Part shown: positions 21,279 through 30,132 of the stretch, one piece after another
Layout of the letters: every line of letters begins with the position of its first letter
Numbering within the stretch: the first letter of the stretch is position 1
Source of the DNA: Microbulbifer marinus
GTDB lineage: Bacteria; Pseudomonadota; Gammaproteobacteria; Pseudomonadales; Cellvibrionaceae
DNA: 64,000 bases
Reading direction: 5' to 3'
Assembly: GCF_900107725.1 (NCBI RefSeq)
Contig: NZ_FNQO01000001.1
Coordinates: forward strand, 1,418,458-1,482,457
Position numbers and translations under genes: made by a program
Notes under the pieces: model-generated
The model's database searches: none
What the model saw: only the letters and a program-made list of their open reading frames with translations
What the model was told of the DNA's origin: nothing

Positions 21279-21722
21279 TTATTCCTGTTCAGTCGCCAGC
21301 TTGCGGCGATTGCTGACCGCACCTGCCGCCCGATCCCGGGCCGCGGTCGGGATACGGCAGATAAATAGTATTACCCCACAGAAGACAAGCCCTGTGAGCG
21401 CCAGCACCGCGGGGCCGGCACCAATAAGCAGCAATACCACCCAGTTGGCGAGCAGCATTGCGACGACCAGCCGCTTGGTCGCCAGGGACAGGCTGCGCTC
21501 CCGCTGCCACTGCCGAATTGGTGGCCCGAACCTGCGGTGGTTCAGCAGCCAATCGGCCAAACCAGACTCGGCCTTGACGCTCAACCACAGGCTGGACAGC
21601 AAAAATGGTGTAACCGGCAACAGGGGCAGTATCGCCCCCAGCACAGCGAGCAGCAGACAGCACCAGGCCAACAGCAGGTAAAGGTGCCGATATCGGTTCT
21701 TGCGCCCGCCACCGAATGACAT
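21279..21722 (-). CDS. DUF454 (YbaN-family) inner membrane protein
   Basis: Small membrane protein of the YbaN/DUF454 family, function unknown. Using the ATG at 21722 (preceded by GGAGAGAGGT) it has 147 residues, with an N-terminal hydrophobic pair (about 15-45) containing the family motif GAILPLLPVTPFLL. The cytoplasmic segment SGLADWLLNHRRFGPPIRQW follows, then a second hydrophobic pair (about 85-125). An upstream in-frame ATG at 21764 is rejected because it lies inside an NsrR-type operator. Its stop is 2 bases from nsrR, so it is probably co-transcribed with it and NO-responsive. Confidence 0.85.
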   Translation of the reverse strand: MSFGGGRKNRYRHLYLLLAWCCLLLAVLGAILPLLPVTPFLLSSLWLSVKAESGLADWLLNHRRFGPPIRQWQRERSLSLATKRLVVAMLLANWVVLLLIGAGPAVLALTGLVFCGVILFICRIPTAARDRAAGAVSNRRKLATEQE

Positions 21723-21755
21723 ACCTCTCTCCATCAACCAGACCAGCAACTTATT

Positions 21756-21778
21756 AACATGCATACAGTTTACATCTT
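21756..21778. promoter_or_regulatory. NsrR-type operator 1 (in front of DUF454-nsrR)
   Basis: An 11-1-11 imperfect inverted repeat. Read on the minus strand it is AAGATGTAAAC, T, GTATGCATGTT. The NsrR consensus is AAGATGCATTT, N, AAATGCATCTT. It lies 34 bases upstream of the chosen DUF454 start. Confidence 0.75.
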
Positions 21779-21808
21779 ATTGGTGCCGGGAGTACAATCC
21801 CGCCCATA

Positions 21809-21831
21809 AAGATGCATTTCATATACCTCTT
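21809..21831. promoter_or_regulatory. NsrR-type operator 2 (in front of ytfE-norB)
   Basis: AAGATGCATTT, C, ATATACCTCTT: the left half is a perfect NsrR half-site and the right half is degenerate, in 11-1-11 spacing. It lies 62 bases before the RIC start codon. Confidence 0.8.
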
Positions 21832-21892
21832 TGTACGTTCAAACACTTATCGCTGTGTTCAAACTTAGCCCCTCGGGGCAACGGGAGACAAC

Positions 21893-22555
21893 ATGGACCT
21901 ATTAGACCTTCCTCTAGCCCGGCTGGCCCGGGAAATACCCGGCGCGACCGCCGTTTTCAACCGCCACGGCTTGAGCTTCTGCAGCGGGGGCGAGAAAACC
22001 CTGCGGACAGCCATTGCGAATGCACATCTCAACCAGCAGCAGATTCTGGCAGCGCTGCTCGAGCTGACCGGTCGGGCTGATGACAGCAGGGACTGGCGCG
22101 AAGCCAGCGACGGCGAACTGATCGAGCACCTGCTCGAGCGCTTCCACCAGGTACACCGTGAGCAACTGGCGGAACTACACCGCCTGGCGGAGCGCGTCGA
22201 GAACACTCACTACGGCAAGCCGGATTGCCCCCGCGGGCTGGCCGAGCACCTGCGCCACATGGCCGCGGAGCTCGAACAGCACATGCAGAAAGAGGAGCAG
22301 ATCCTGTTCCCGATGCTGGCCCACGGACAGGGCGCCATGGCTGGCGGCCCCATCCAGGTGATGCTGCATGAGCACGACGAACATGCGGCGGCGATCGCCA
22401 GGATCGACGAGCTGACCGATGGCATTACCACACCGGAGGATGCCTGCAACAGCTGGCGTGCGCTGTATGCCGGCTTGCGCAGTTTCAAGGCCGATCTGGA
22501 GAAGCACATCCAGCTCGAAAACAACATTTTGTTTGCACGCAATCTCGCGGCATAA
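21893..22555 (+). CDS. ytfE: Iron-sulfur cluster repair di-iron protein (RIC, YtfE/ScdA family)
   Basis: Hemerythrin-like di-iron protein that repairs iron-sulfur clusters damaged by NO or oxidants in the cytoplasm. At 220 residues it equals E. coli YtfE. The N-terminal ScdA domain has the conserved NRHGLSFCSGGEKTL with its Cys (residue 30). The C-terminal hemerythrin-like domain carries conserved His/Glu in FHQVHREQLAEL, HMQKEEQILFPML, LHEHDEHAAAI and EKHIQLENNILF. GGGAG precedes the ATG. It is 12 bases before the NO reductase gene and behind an NsrR operator, so expression should rise with NO. Confidence 0.95.
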   Translation: MDLLDLPLARLAREIPGATAVFNRHGLSFCSGGEKTLRTAIANAHLNQQQILAALLELTGRADDSRDWREASDGELIEHLLERFHQVHREQLAELHRLAERVENTHYGKPDCPRGLAEHLRHMAAELEQHMQKEEQILFPMLAHGQGAMAGGPIQVMLHEHDEHAAAIARIDELTDGITTPEDACNSWRALYAGLRSFKADLEKHIQLENNILFARNLAA

Positions 22556-22567
22556 GAAGGGGGAATC

Positions 22568-24856
22568 ATGAGCAAGTACTACAAGCTCTGGTGGACACTG
22601 ATAGCCGTGCTGGCTGTCACTTTCGGTCTGCTGGGCTACTTCGGTAAAGAAGTCTATCGGGTAGCACCACCGATACCGGCGCAGGTCATGTCGGAAGACG
22701 GCGCCGTGCTGATGACCAGGGACAGCATCCTCGACGGCCAGAGCGCCTGGCAGTCGGTCGGCGGCATGCAGCTCGGCTCCATCTGGGGGCACGGCGCCTA
22801 CCAGGCACCGGACTGGACCGCCGACTGGCTGCACCGCGAACTGGTCGCCTGGCTGGATCTCGCCGCCCAGGATAACTACGGCAAACCCTATGCCGAGCTG
22901 GATGCCGAGCAGCAGAACGCGTTGCAGTTTCAGCTCAAAAAGGCCTACCGGAAGAACAACTTCAATAAGGACGCCGATGCACTGGTCCTGAGCGAGCGCC
23001 GCGTACAGGCGATCCGGGCCACGGCCGATTATTACCACAAGCTGTTCGGCGATGCGCCGGAGCTGCAGTCCACCCGCAGCAGCTATGCGATGAAAGAGGC
23101 TACCCTGCCGAGTGCGGAACGCCGCGACCGCCTGACCGAGTTCTTCTTCTGGACCGCCTGGGCCGCGGCAACCGAGCGGGAACCCGGGGGCGCCACCTAT
23201 ACCAACAACTGGCCTCATGAACCACTGATCGGCAATGTGCCCACCGCCGAGAATGTCGTGTGGTCGATTGTCAGTGTGGTACTGCTGATTGCCGGTATCG
23301 GCGGCCTGGTGTGGGCCTGGTCTTTTATGCGCAACGAGGATGAGAAGGAGCCGGCGGCACCCGCGCGGGATCCGCTGACCACCTTTAATCTGACCCCGTC
23401 GCAAAAAGCCCTGGGCAAGTACCTGTTTATTGTCGTTGCCCTATTCACGTTCCAGGTGTTCCTCGGCGGCTTTACCGCGCACTATACGGTCGAGGGCCAG
23501 TCCTTCTACGGCCTGGAGACGTCCAAGTGGTTCCCGTACAGCCTGGTACGCACCTGGCATATCCAGTCGGCGCTGTTCTGGATCGCCACCGGTTTCCTCG
23601 CCGCCGGCCTCTTCCTGGCACCGATCATCAACGGCGGCAAGGACCCGAAATTCCAGAAACTCGGCGTCGACATACTGTTCTGGGCCCTGGTGGCCGTCGT
23701 TGCCGGCTCCTTCATCGGCAACTACCTGGCAATCGCCCAGATAATGCCGCCGGAATGGAGCTTCTGGCTCGGCCACCAGGGTTACGAGTACGTCGACCTG
23801 GGCCGCCTGTGGCAGATCGGCAAATTTACCGGCGTCGCCTTCTGGTTGGTGCTGATGTTGCGCGCGATAGTGCCCGCCCTGCGCCAACCAGGTGATAAGC
23901 ACCTGCTCGCGCTGCTGACCGCGTCGGTCATCGCGATCGGCCTCTTTTACGGTGCCGGATTCTTCTACGGTGAGAAGACCCATATTTCCATCATGGAATA
24001 CTGGCGCTGGTGGATCGTGCACCTGTGGGTGGAGGGCTTCTTCGAGGTCTTCGCCACCACGGCGCTGGCTTTCATCTTCTGCAGCATGGGTCTGGTATCC
24101 AAGCGCATGGCAACCATTGCCTCACTGGGTTCCGCATCGCTGTTCATGCTCGGCGGCGTACCGGGTACTTTCCACCACCTGTACTTCTCCGGCACCACCA
24201 CACCGGTGATGGCGGTCGGCGCCACCTTCAGTGCGCTGGAAGTCGTACCGCTGATCGTCCTCGGACATGAGGCCTGGGAACACTACCGCCTGAAGAACCG
24301 CGCCGCCTGGATGCAGCAGGTCAAGTGGCCGCTGCTGTTCTTCGTCGCCGTGGCCTTCTGGAACATGCTCGGCGCCGGTGTACTGGGCTTCTCCATCAAC
24401 CCGCCAATTTCTCTGTACTACGTGCAGGGGCTGAACACCACTGCCACCCATGCGCACGCGGCGTTGTTCGGTGTGTACGGTTTCCTGGCGCTAGGCTTCA
24501 CGCTGCTGGTGCTGCGCTATATCCGTCCGCAGATGATCTTCGACGAGAAGCTGATGAAAACCGCCTTCTGGTGGCTCAACGGTGGCCTGGTACTGATGCT
24601 GTTCACCAGCCTGCTGCCGGTCGGCATCATCCAGTTTGTCGCCAGCGCCTCTGAGGGACTCTGGTATGCACGCAGCGAGAGCTTTATGCAGGGAGACCTG
24701 CTGCAGACATTGCGCTGGATCCGCACCATCGGCGACGTGGTATTTATCGTCGGTGCCGTGGCGGTCGCCTGGCAGGTAGTCAAGGGCTTGTTAAATATCG
24801 CGACGCAGAGCCTACCCGAGCCAGTGGTCAGCGATCAGTCAGCACTCTCGGACTAA
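22568..24856 (+). CDS. norB: Quinol-dependent nitric oxide reductase (qNOR, NorB/NorZ)
   Basis: Inner-membrane haem-copper-oxidase-family enzyme reducing NO to N2O with quinol electrons. The 762-residue length fits the single-subunit qNOR, which carries an N-terminal NorC-like periplasmic extension (about 30-230) before a 12-segment NorB core. The extension begins APPIPAQVMSEDG and contains LGSIWGHGAYQAPDWTADWL. The core carries the WIVHLWVEGFFEVFATT segment (His and Glu ligands), TFHHLYFSGTT, and HAHAALFGVYGFLALG. It forms an operon with the RIC gene under NsrR. No norC, norQ or norD is present, so it acts in NO detoxification, not denitrification encoded here. Confidence 0.96.
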   Translation: MSKYYKLWWTLIAVLAVTFGLLGYFGKEVYRVAPPIPAQVMSEDGAVLMTRDSILDGQSAWQSVGGMQLGSIWGHGAYQAPDWTADWLHRELVAWLDLAAQDNYGKPYAELDAEQQNALQFQLKKAYRKNNFNKDADALVLSERRVQAIRATADYYHKLFGDAPELQSTRSSYAMKEATLPSAERRDRLTEFFFWTAWAAATEREPGGATYTNNWPHEPLIGNVPTAENVVWSIVSVVLLIAGIGGLVWAWSFMRNEDEKEPAAPARDPLTTFNLTPSQKALGKYLFIVVALFTFQVFLGGFTAHYTVEGQSFYGLETSKWFPYSLVRTWHIQSALFWIATGFLAAGLFLAPIINGGKDPKFQKLGVDILFWALVAVVAGSFIGNYLAIAQIMPPEWSFWLGHQGYEYVDLGRLWQIGKFTGVAFWLVLMLRAIVPALRQPGDKHLLALLTASVIAIGLFYGAGFFYGEKTHISIMEYWRWWIVHLWVEGFFEVFATTALAFIFCSMGLVSKRMATIASLGSASLFMLGGVPGTFHHLYFSGTTTPVMAVGATFSALEVVPLIVLGHEAWEHYRLKNRAAWMQQVKWPLLFFVAVAFWNMLGAGVLGFSINPPISLYYVQGLNTTATHAHAALFGVYGFLALGFTLLVLRYIRPQMIFDEKLMKTAFWWLNGGLVLMLFTSLLPVGIIQFVASASEGLWYARSESFMQGDLLQTLRWIRTIGDVVFIVGAVAVAWQVVKGLLNIATQSLPEPVVSDQSALSD

Positions 24857-24871
24857 ACTCGAAAACATCAC

Positions 24872-24896
24872 GCCGGGGAGCTACCCTCTCCCCGGC
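24872..24896 (+). terminator. Hairpin after norB, probable weak terminator
   Basis: A perfect 9-bp stem GCCGGGGAG / CTCCCCGGC with a 7-base loop, starting 16 bases after the norB stop. There is no clean T tract, so termination is uncertain. Confidence 0.5.
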
Positions 24897-24927
24897 TGCT
24901 CCCCGAAAACATCTAAACTCAACATTA

Positions 24928-25018
24928 TGAATCGCCCCCGGTTTGCTAGACGGCTCCTCGCCATGTAGAAACTCGCTGAAACCGAGGTATTTTCGAGCCA
25001 CAGACTGGGGGCGCTTCA
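24928..25018. mobile_element. 91-bp IS-end-like remnant or MITE with terminal inverted repeats
   Basis: The ends match as inverted repeats in 15 of 18 positions: TGAATCGCCCCCGGTTTG on the left, and TGAAGCGCCCCCAGTCTG as the complement of the right end. The TGAA-C-GCCCC start resembles IS3-family termini. Only about 55 bases lie between the ends, so no transposase is present, and I see no obvious target duplication. It may be a miniature element or two IS ends left after deletion. Confidence 0.45.
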
Positions 25019-25066
25019 ACTACACTCTTCCCGAATATACGCCCAAGAAAATTAGCCGCCAGCCCC

Positions 25067-26257
25067 ATGAGTCTAAAAACTGATAACCCGGGTAAGCAAC
25101 TGAGATTCCCTCTCTTGGATCGCGGCCACCGACAAGCCGATTGGGGTGAACTTTTCTACGACCTCGCTTATGTCGTAGTTGTTTCCCAGGCAGCACACCT
25201 ACTCATAGAGCAACCAAGTTTTAACGGGGCATTCAACTTAATACTGGCCTTCGGGCCAATTTGGTGGTGCTGGATGAATCAGCTTTGGTACTCCACCAGA
25301 TTTCACGTGCGAGAGGATCGCCCGTCAAGATTCTTCCTCTTTGTGCAGCTCATATTTATTATTATGGGTGGCGTACTTATATACGAAGGACTGGAAAAAA
25401 ACCTAACGCTCTGTGTAGCTTGTTACATAGTCATCCGTATTTTACAGCTAACTTCTCTTTGGCGTGCAGGACGGCTTCTGCACTATGCGCGACCTTTTGT
25501 AAATTATTTCGTATTGTTCCACGGAATAGGACTATCAATTTGGTTTGCATCCCTGACCCTGCCGCCCCAGATACAGCTTTATGGATTTCTATGCGGATTT
25601 ATCGTCGAACTCTCCTCACCTTTTTTCGGGGCGTCATTAATCAAATCATTCCCGCCGCATACATCGCATTTGCCTGAGCGAATCGGGCTTTTCATGATAT
25701 TGATTCTCGGCGAGTCTTTTATTGGCCTTATTCAAGGCGCAGCACTTCAGGGCCCGTCTTTGGAGTTACTTTGGCGCATTGCTGTCGGAGTCTTTATAGT
25801 ATCCGCCATTGCATGGACCTATTTCGATCGCCTAGACGTGCCAGCAATCGAAAACCTTGCCAAGGAGACGGTGATTACGCGCTATTTTATCTGGACCGGA
25901 TCTCACTTCTTTCTCACCTGCGCATTAATTTTCGCAGGCGTCGGTGTTGAATTTCAATTGATTCGTGGGCATCAAATATATACAAACATGTTCGTTTCAA
26001 GTGTCCTCCCTATTTCGGTAGCGTTGTATTTATTGGTGTCAGCAATTATTTATTGGGCCGCGGATATTATTGGACCGACTGTCCAAGCCAGTAGACTTGG
26101 TCATTATCTGAGAATTGTAGTTGCGCTTTCATTGTTTTCATCTCAGTGGTTTATTCACGACCGGGATTCAATACTAGTATTAACCGCTGTGCATCTTTGG
26201 GTAGTAGCCACCATTGAATACGTTATGGAAAGGCGTACACCGCGCAATATTGTCTAA
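25067..26257 (+). CDS. ltrA: Low temperature requirement protein A (LtrA) family membrane protein
   Basis: Polytopic inner-membrane protein of the LtrA family, whose biochemical role is unknown (the name comes from cold growth in Listeria). The 396-residue protein has about ten to twelve hydrophobic segments. Family features are WGELFYDLAYVVVVSQ near residue 26 and HLPERIGLFMILILGESFIGLI near residue 205 (both read in part). The codons are visibly AT-rich compared with every neighbour, and the gene stands alone next to an IS-end-like element, suggesting recent transfer. The ATG at 25067 lacks a strong Shine-Dalgarno. No regulator sits beside it. Confidence 0.88.
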   Translation: MSLKTDNPGKQLRFPLLDRGHRQADWGELFYDLAYVVVVSQAAHLLIEQPSFNGAFNLILAFGPIWWCWMNQLWYSTRFHVREDRPSRFFLFVQLIFIIMGGVLIYEGLEKNLTLCVACYIVIRILQLTSLWRAGRLLHYARPFVNYFVLFHGIGLSIWFASLTLPPQIQLYGFLCGFIVELSSPFFGASLIKSFPPHTSHLPERIGLFMILILGESFIGLIQGAALQGPSLELLWRIAVGVFIVSAIAWTYFDRLDVPAIENLAKETVITRYFIWTGSHFFLTCALIFAGVGVEFQLIRGHQIYTNMFVSSVLPISVALYLLVSAIIYWAADIIGPTVQASRLGHYLRIVVALSLFSSQWFIHDRDSILVLTAVHLWVVATIEYVMERRTPRNIV

Positions 26258-26548
26258 GGCAGATTCCGCTTTTTGCCCTCTGCGCACCGGTCAACAAGAA
26301 GGGGGAAGTTTCTTGCCGACCAGGGCCCTGACCCGAAGCAAGGGGCTGTCTCAAGATGGGACCGTATCTCGCCCGGGAAGGAGAAAGTCAGCTCCGCACA
26401 TGAGACGGAGCGGGGAAGAGGAAGTAGTAGGTAGCGCCACGAAGGAGCAGGTAGCGCCAGTCAGTTTGTACCAGATTCTGTACCAAGGTCAGGCTCTCCA
26501 AGGAGGCGGACGCCCGTAACTCCCTGAAAAACCTGAACTTTTTGAATT
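26258..26548. other. Intergenic region between ltrA and rnpB 3' end
   Basis: About 290 bases with no gene I can defend. It contains a direct repeat of AGGTAGCGCCA at 26429-26439 and 26449-26459 (20-base period) and a TGTACCA repeat near 26466-26482. No T-rich terminator hairpin is evident after rnpB. Confidence 0.4.
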
Positions 26549-26900
<352 letters not shown>

Positions 26901-26907
26901 GGCGCAA

Positions 26908-26935
26908 GAGTAATGACCCGGTTCTCCTTTGGCAA
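26908..26935 (-). promoter_or_regulatory. Promoter of rnpB
   Basis: On the minus strand TTGCCA (26935-26930), a 16-base spacer and TTACTC (26913-26908) put the start of transcription at the predicted 5' end of RNase P RNA near 26900. Confidence 0.65.
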
Positions 26936-27038
26936 GTGAAAGGCGAACCTTTGACACGCCCTCGGAAAGAAACCGGCCTGCAAGCAACCCAAGGTCACGC
27001 CAGGCCATGACCGGTTGTTCCCGCGGCGCGTCGGGCCG

Positions 27039-27058
27039 TATCCCCTAAATAGGGGATA
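27039..27058. promoter_or_regulatory. Palindrome TATCCCCT-AAAT-AGGGGATA, possible operator
   Basis: A perfect 8-bp inverted repeat around AAAT, 119 bases upstream of the AraC-family gene and 126 bases upstream of the rnpB -10. No T tract follows on either strand, so an operator is more likely than a terminator. Which protein binds is unknown. Confidence 0.45.
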
Positions 27059-27176
27059 GCGGCCAGTACCGGATTGTGGGTAGTCTCGGACAGACGAAAA
27101 TAATGCTTCATGTTATTGACCAAAACTCGATGAACAGTCTCCACCTATCAGTCAGCAAAATTCGCCAGAGGCCCAG

Positions 27177-28175
27177 ATGGACTTGAAATGCAGGCCTGGC
27201 GACAGCGGTCCGGATAACGAAAATCTGCCCTTCACGGATTTCGGTCGCTTTGAACTGGGTGCGGGACACTACTATATTCGCCGCGACAATGAGCTGGAGC
27301 TCGGCAAGGAAACGCTGTATCAGTTTTCATCCGGTGTCCTGCTGCGGGTCCTGGATCTGGTTAGCCGCACCGACCAACCGGTTGCGGCCGCCGATCCCGG
27401 CAAGCGACTGACCTTCGCCTTTAAACTGGCCGGTACCAATACCGTGGAAATGGAAGACGGTGAGTGCTACCGGCTGCACGAAGGTACGCAATTGCTTTCC
27501 TATTGCGACAACCCACAGATTGTCAATGACACTTGCGCTCAGGGAGATGATTACCTGCTTGTGCTGCTGATGCTGGATCCCGCCATCCTGTTGCGCCCGC
27601 CTTTTGATCTGCCAACGAGCGAACTGCCCGAAATAATCCAGGCTTCTCTGCGCGGAACCTCCAGCACCGGCGAGGTCTTCGCCATGACACCGGAGCTGAT
27701 CCAGGCCCTGCGAGAGCTGCTCAAGGGCGACAGGCCTGACGCCGTCAATCGCGCGTATCTGGAAGCCAAGACTACCGAGCTCCTGTGTCTGGCCATACGC
27801 TCAGTGCTCGAGCAGGATCGACAGCAGACCGCCAAGTTGTCCGACCGGGAACAGCGGCAAATGCAAAAAGCGCGGAAGATCCTGCAGGAAAGCTGGCAAA
27901 ACCCGCCGTCACTCGAAGAACTGGGACAAACGCTCGGCGTGGGCAAGAGCCGTTTAAAACAGTGCTTCAAGTGGATGTACGGCGAATCCATCGGGGCTTA
28001 TGTGGCCCGCATCCGCATGCAGCACGCCCAGCAGTTGTTGAGCGACTCGACCCTGAATGTGAGTCAGGTGGCCTGGGAAATTGGCTACGAGCACTCCTGC
28101 AATTTCGTAACCGCTTTCAAGCGCCAGTTCGGAATCACTCCAAAAGCATTCCAGAAAATCATGATCGAGCGGTAA
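27177..28175 (+). CDS. AraC family transcriptional regulator
   Basis: DNA-binding regulator, 332 residues. The N-terminal ~210 residues are a sensor domain I cannot assign to a ligand. The C-terminal AraC/XylS double helix-turn-helix spans about 225-330: the first helix pair around LEELGQTLGVGKSRLKQCFK, the second in LNVSQVAWEIGYEHSCNFVTAFKRQFG, ending PKAFQ. The overall arrangement resembles PchR-type regulators. GAGG precedes the ATG. It is 98 bases upstream of the amidohydrolase-TonB receptor genes on the same strand, which it probably controls. Confidence 0.92.
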   Translation: MDLKCRPGDSGPDNENLPFTDFGRFELGAGHYYIRRDNELELGKETLYQFSSGVLLRVLDLVSRTDQPVAAADPGKRLTFAFKLAGTNTVEMEDGECYRLHEGTQLLSYCDNPQIVNDTCAQGDDYLLVLLMLDPAILLRPPFDLPTSELPEIIQASLRGTSSTGEVFAMTPELIQALRELLKGDRPDAVNRAYLEAKTTELLCLAIRSVLEQDRQQTAKLSDREQRQMQKARKILQESWQNPPSLEELGQTLGVGKSRLKQCFKWMYGESIGAYVARIRMQHAQQLLSDSTLNVSQVAWEIGYEHSCNFVTAFKRQFGITPKAFQKIMIER

Positions 28176-28273
28176 GAAAAACTTTTGCGGCTGTTGGCAA
28201 AACTACCAAATCACGGCTCCTGATAGCCTGAAAACTTCCCGTAATACCCCGCCAATGCGGTAGGAGAAGTTCT

Positions 28274-30019
28274 ATGGCCACAACCTTTCGTCGGCGGCGC
28301 ACCCAGTCGACCACCTCGCTCCACATTCCCATTTTCTTGAGTGCTGCAATCCTGGCAGGCTTTGCCCATGCCGCGCCGGAACGCATCTGGTTTAACGGCG
28401 ACATTCACACCGCGGATTTGGCTTCCCCGGCAGCGCAGGCGTTTGCCATTGAAGACGGCAGGTTCTCCGCGGTGGGCAGCAACGCAGCCATCCGCTCTCT
28501 GGCCGATGAAAATACCGAACTGGTGGACCTAGCAGGAAAGACAGTAATTCCCGGCATTATCGACGGTCACTTCCACCTGTTTTCCTGGTACGAGATGAGT
28601 CGCGGCGTAAATCTGGTGGGCCTCAACTATATCCCGTCCTGGATCGAGCGGGTCAAGGCCAAGGCTACAGAGGTACCGGACGGTGGCTGGATAATCGGCG
28701 GGGGCTGGGACCACAATGCCGCCGGTGGCGAATTTCCCACGGCTGAGCAGCTGGATGCCATCGCCCCCAACCACCTGGTAGCACTGGGCGATATCGATCA
28801 CCACACCATGTGGGTCAACAGCAGGGTCTTAGAGAAATTCAATATAACCGCCGATACCCCCAACCCCCCCGGCGGTGAAATCGTAAAAGACCCCGAAACC
28901 GGCAAACCCACCGGGATCCTGAAAGAAACCGCTGCGTTTATCGTGTGGGATTCCGACGCTTTTGTTCCAGTAAAATCCGAGCGCGAAAAAATCTGGCGCG
29001 AAGCCATCACCCACATGAACAGTCTCGGCATCACCGGCATGCACAACATGGGGCGCAGCGTCCGGGAACTGGAAGACCTGATGGAGCTAGTTGAAGCAGG
29101 AGAGTTCCCGCTGCGCATGTGGTATGGCGTCATGGTAAACAGCGGCGAAGAAGTAGAGCAATTGCTGCCGTTCTACCGAACATTCAACAAGCACGCCGCC
29201 CAGTTTCGACAAACCGGACCGCGACTGGAGTTCGGCTACTTCAAGGGCTTAACTGACGGAGTTCTGTCCAGTCGCACTGCGGCACTGGCAAGTGACTACA
29301 GTGACGCACCCGGCGAACGGGGCAAATTCTTTATCGAGCCATCCCACATCAACGACATAGTTCATATCGCCAATAGCGAAAATATTCCGGTCGCCCTGCA
29401 CGCTATCGGCGACAAAGCCGTTCACGCCGCCCTGGATGCTTTCGAGCAGTCGCCGGTAAAAAGCGACCTGCCCAACCGCATAGAGCACATTGAAGTCATA
29501 CAGCCCGGTGACCTGCCGCGGTTCGAACAACTGAATGTAGTGGCCTCGATGCAGCCACAACACGCCGTCGGCACCATAGATCCCTATATAGTGCAACGCA
29601 TCGGCAAAAATCGCAGTTCGCTCGCCTATGTATGGCGCAAGATTCTCGACAATGGTGGCAAGTTAGCCCTCAGCAGTGACTGGCCCACCTCCCCTGCCAA
29701 TCCCCTGGCTCAGATTCATGCTGCGGTGACTCGCCAGAGCTTGGACGGGACTCCCAAAGGCGGCTGGTACTCCGACCAGGCGCTGACGTTTGACGAAGCC
29801 CTGTACGCAATGACGCAACAGGGCGCAGCGCTCAGCGGCTGGCAAAAGGAAGTGGGCAGCATCAGTAAAGGTAAATGGGCCGATTTTGTGATTCTGGATC
29901 GTCCGTTACCAGAAAAGATGAACCTGGACCTACTACAGATGCAGGTGGAAAGCACCTTCATAGCCGGCGGTGCAGTGTACCGGAGCAGCACCCAACAGAC
30001 TGCAGCACGAGAGCAGTAA
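28274..30019 (+). CDS. Exported amidohydrolase family 3 protein (YtcJ-like)
   Basis: Predicted periplasmic metal-dependent amidohydrolase, 581 residues. It has a Sec-type signal peptide (Arg-rich n-region, hydrophobic h-region about 17-33, likely cleavage after AHA near 36), a composite beta domain starting IWFNGDIHTAD, the metal motif GIIDGHFHLF (HxH), DIDHHTMWVN, HAIGDKAVHAALDAFE, RIEHIEV, and SSDWPTSPANPL near the end. These are the usual amidohydrolase-3 metal sites. Substrates of this group are diverse amides and cyclic imides, and this one cannot be named. A TonB receptor gene follows after 113 bases, suggesting they handle the same imported compound. Confidence 0.9.
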   Translation: MATTFRRRRTQSTTSLHIPIFLSAAILAGFAHAAPERIWFNGDIHTADLASPAAQAFAIEDGRFSAVGSNAAIRSLADENTELVDLAGKTVIPGIIDGHFHLFSWYEMSRGVNLVGLNYIPSWIERVKAKATEVPDGGWIIGGGWDHNAAGGEFPTAEQLDAIAPNHLVALGDIDHHTMWVNSRVLEKFNITADTPNPPGGEIVKDPETGKPTGILKETAAFIVWDSDAFVPVKSEREKIWREAITHMNSLGITGMHNMGRSVRELEDLMELVEAGEFPLRMWYGVMVNSGEEVEQLLPFYRTFNKHAAQFRQTGPRLEFGYFKGLTDGVLSSRTAALASDYSDAPGERGKFFIEPSHINDIVHIANSENIPVALHAIGDKAVHAALDAFEQSPVKSDLPNRIEHIEVIQPGDLPRFEQLNVVASMQPQHAVGTIDPYIVQRIGKNRSSLAYVWRKILDNGGKLALSSDWPTSPANPLAQIHAAVTRQSLDGTPKGGWYSDQALTFDEALYAMTQQGAALSGWQKEVGSISKGKWADFVILDRPLPEKMNLDLLQMQVESTFIAGGAVYRSSTQQTAAREQ

Positions 30020-30132
30020 CAGCAAGTACAGACTCCAATAACAACAAATTTAAGCCCGTGACACCCGGAGATTTACTGAATGAATTCCTGCGGGCAACAC
30101 AATTCCAATAAAAATAAAGAGAGGATCTTCAG

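Noticed and set aside
24828-25019. A 63-codon minus-strand frame between norB and ltrA
   Set aside because: It overlaps the IS-end-like element and the 3' end of norB, shows no domain and is too short to support a gene.
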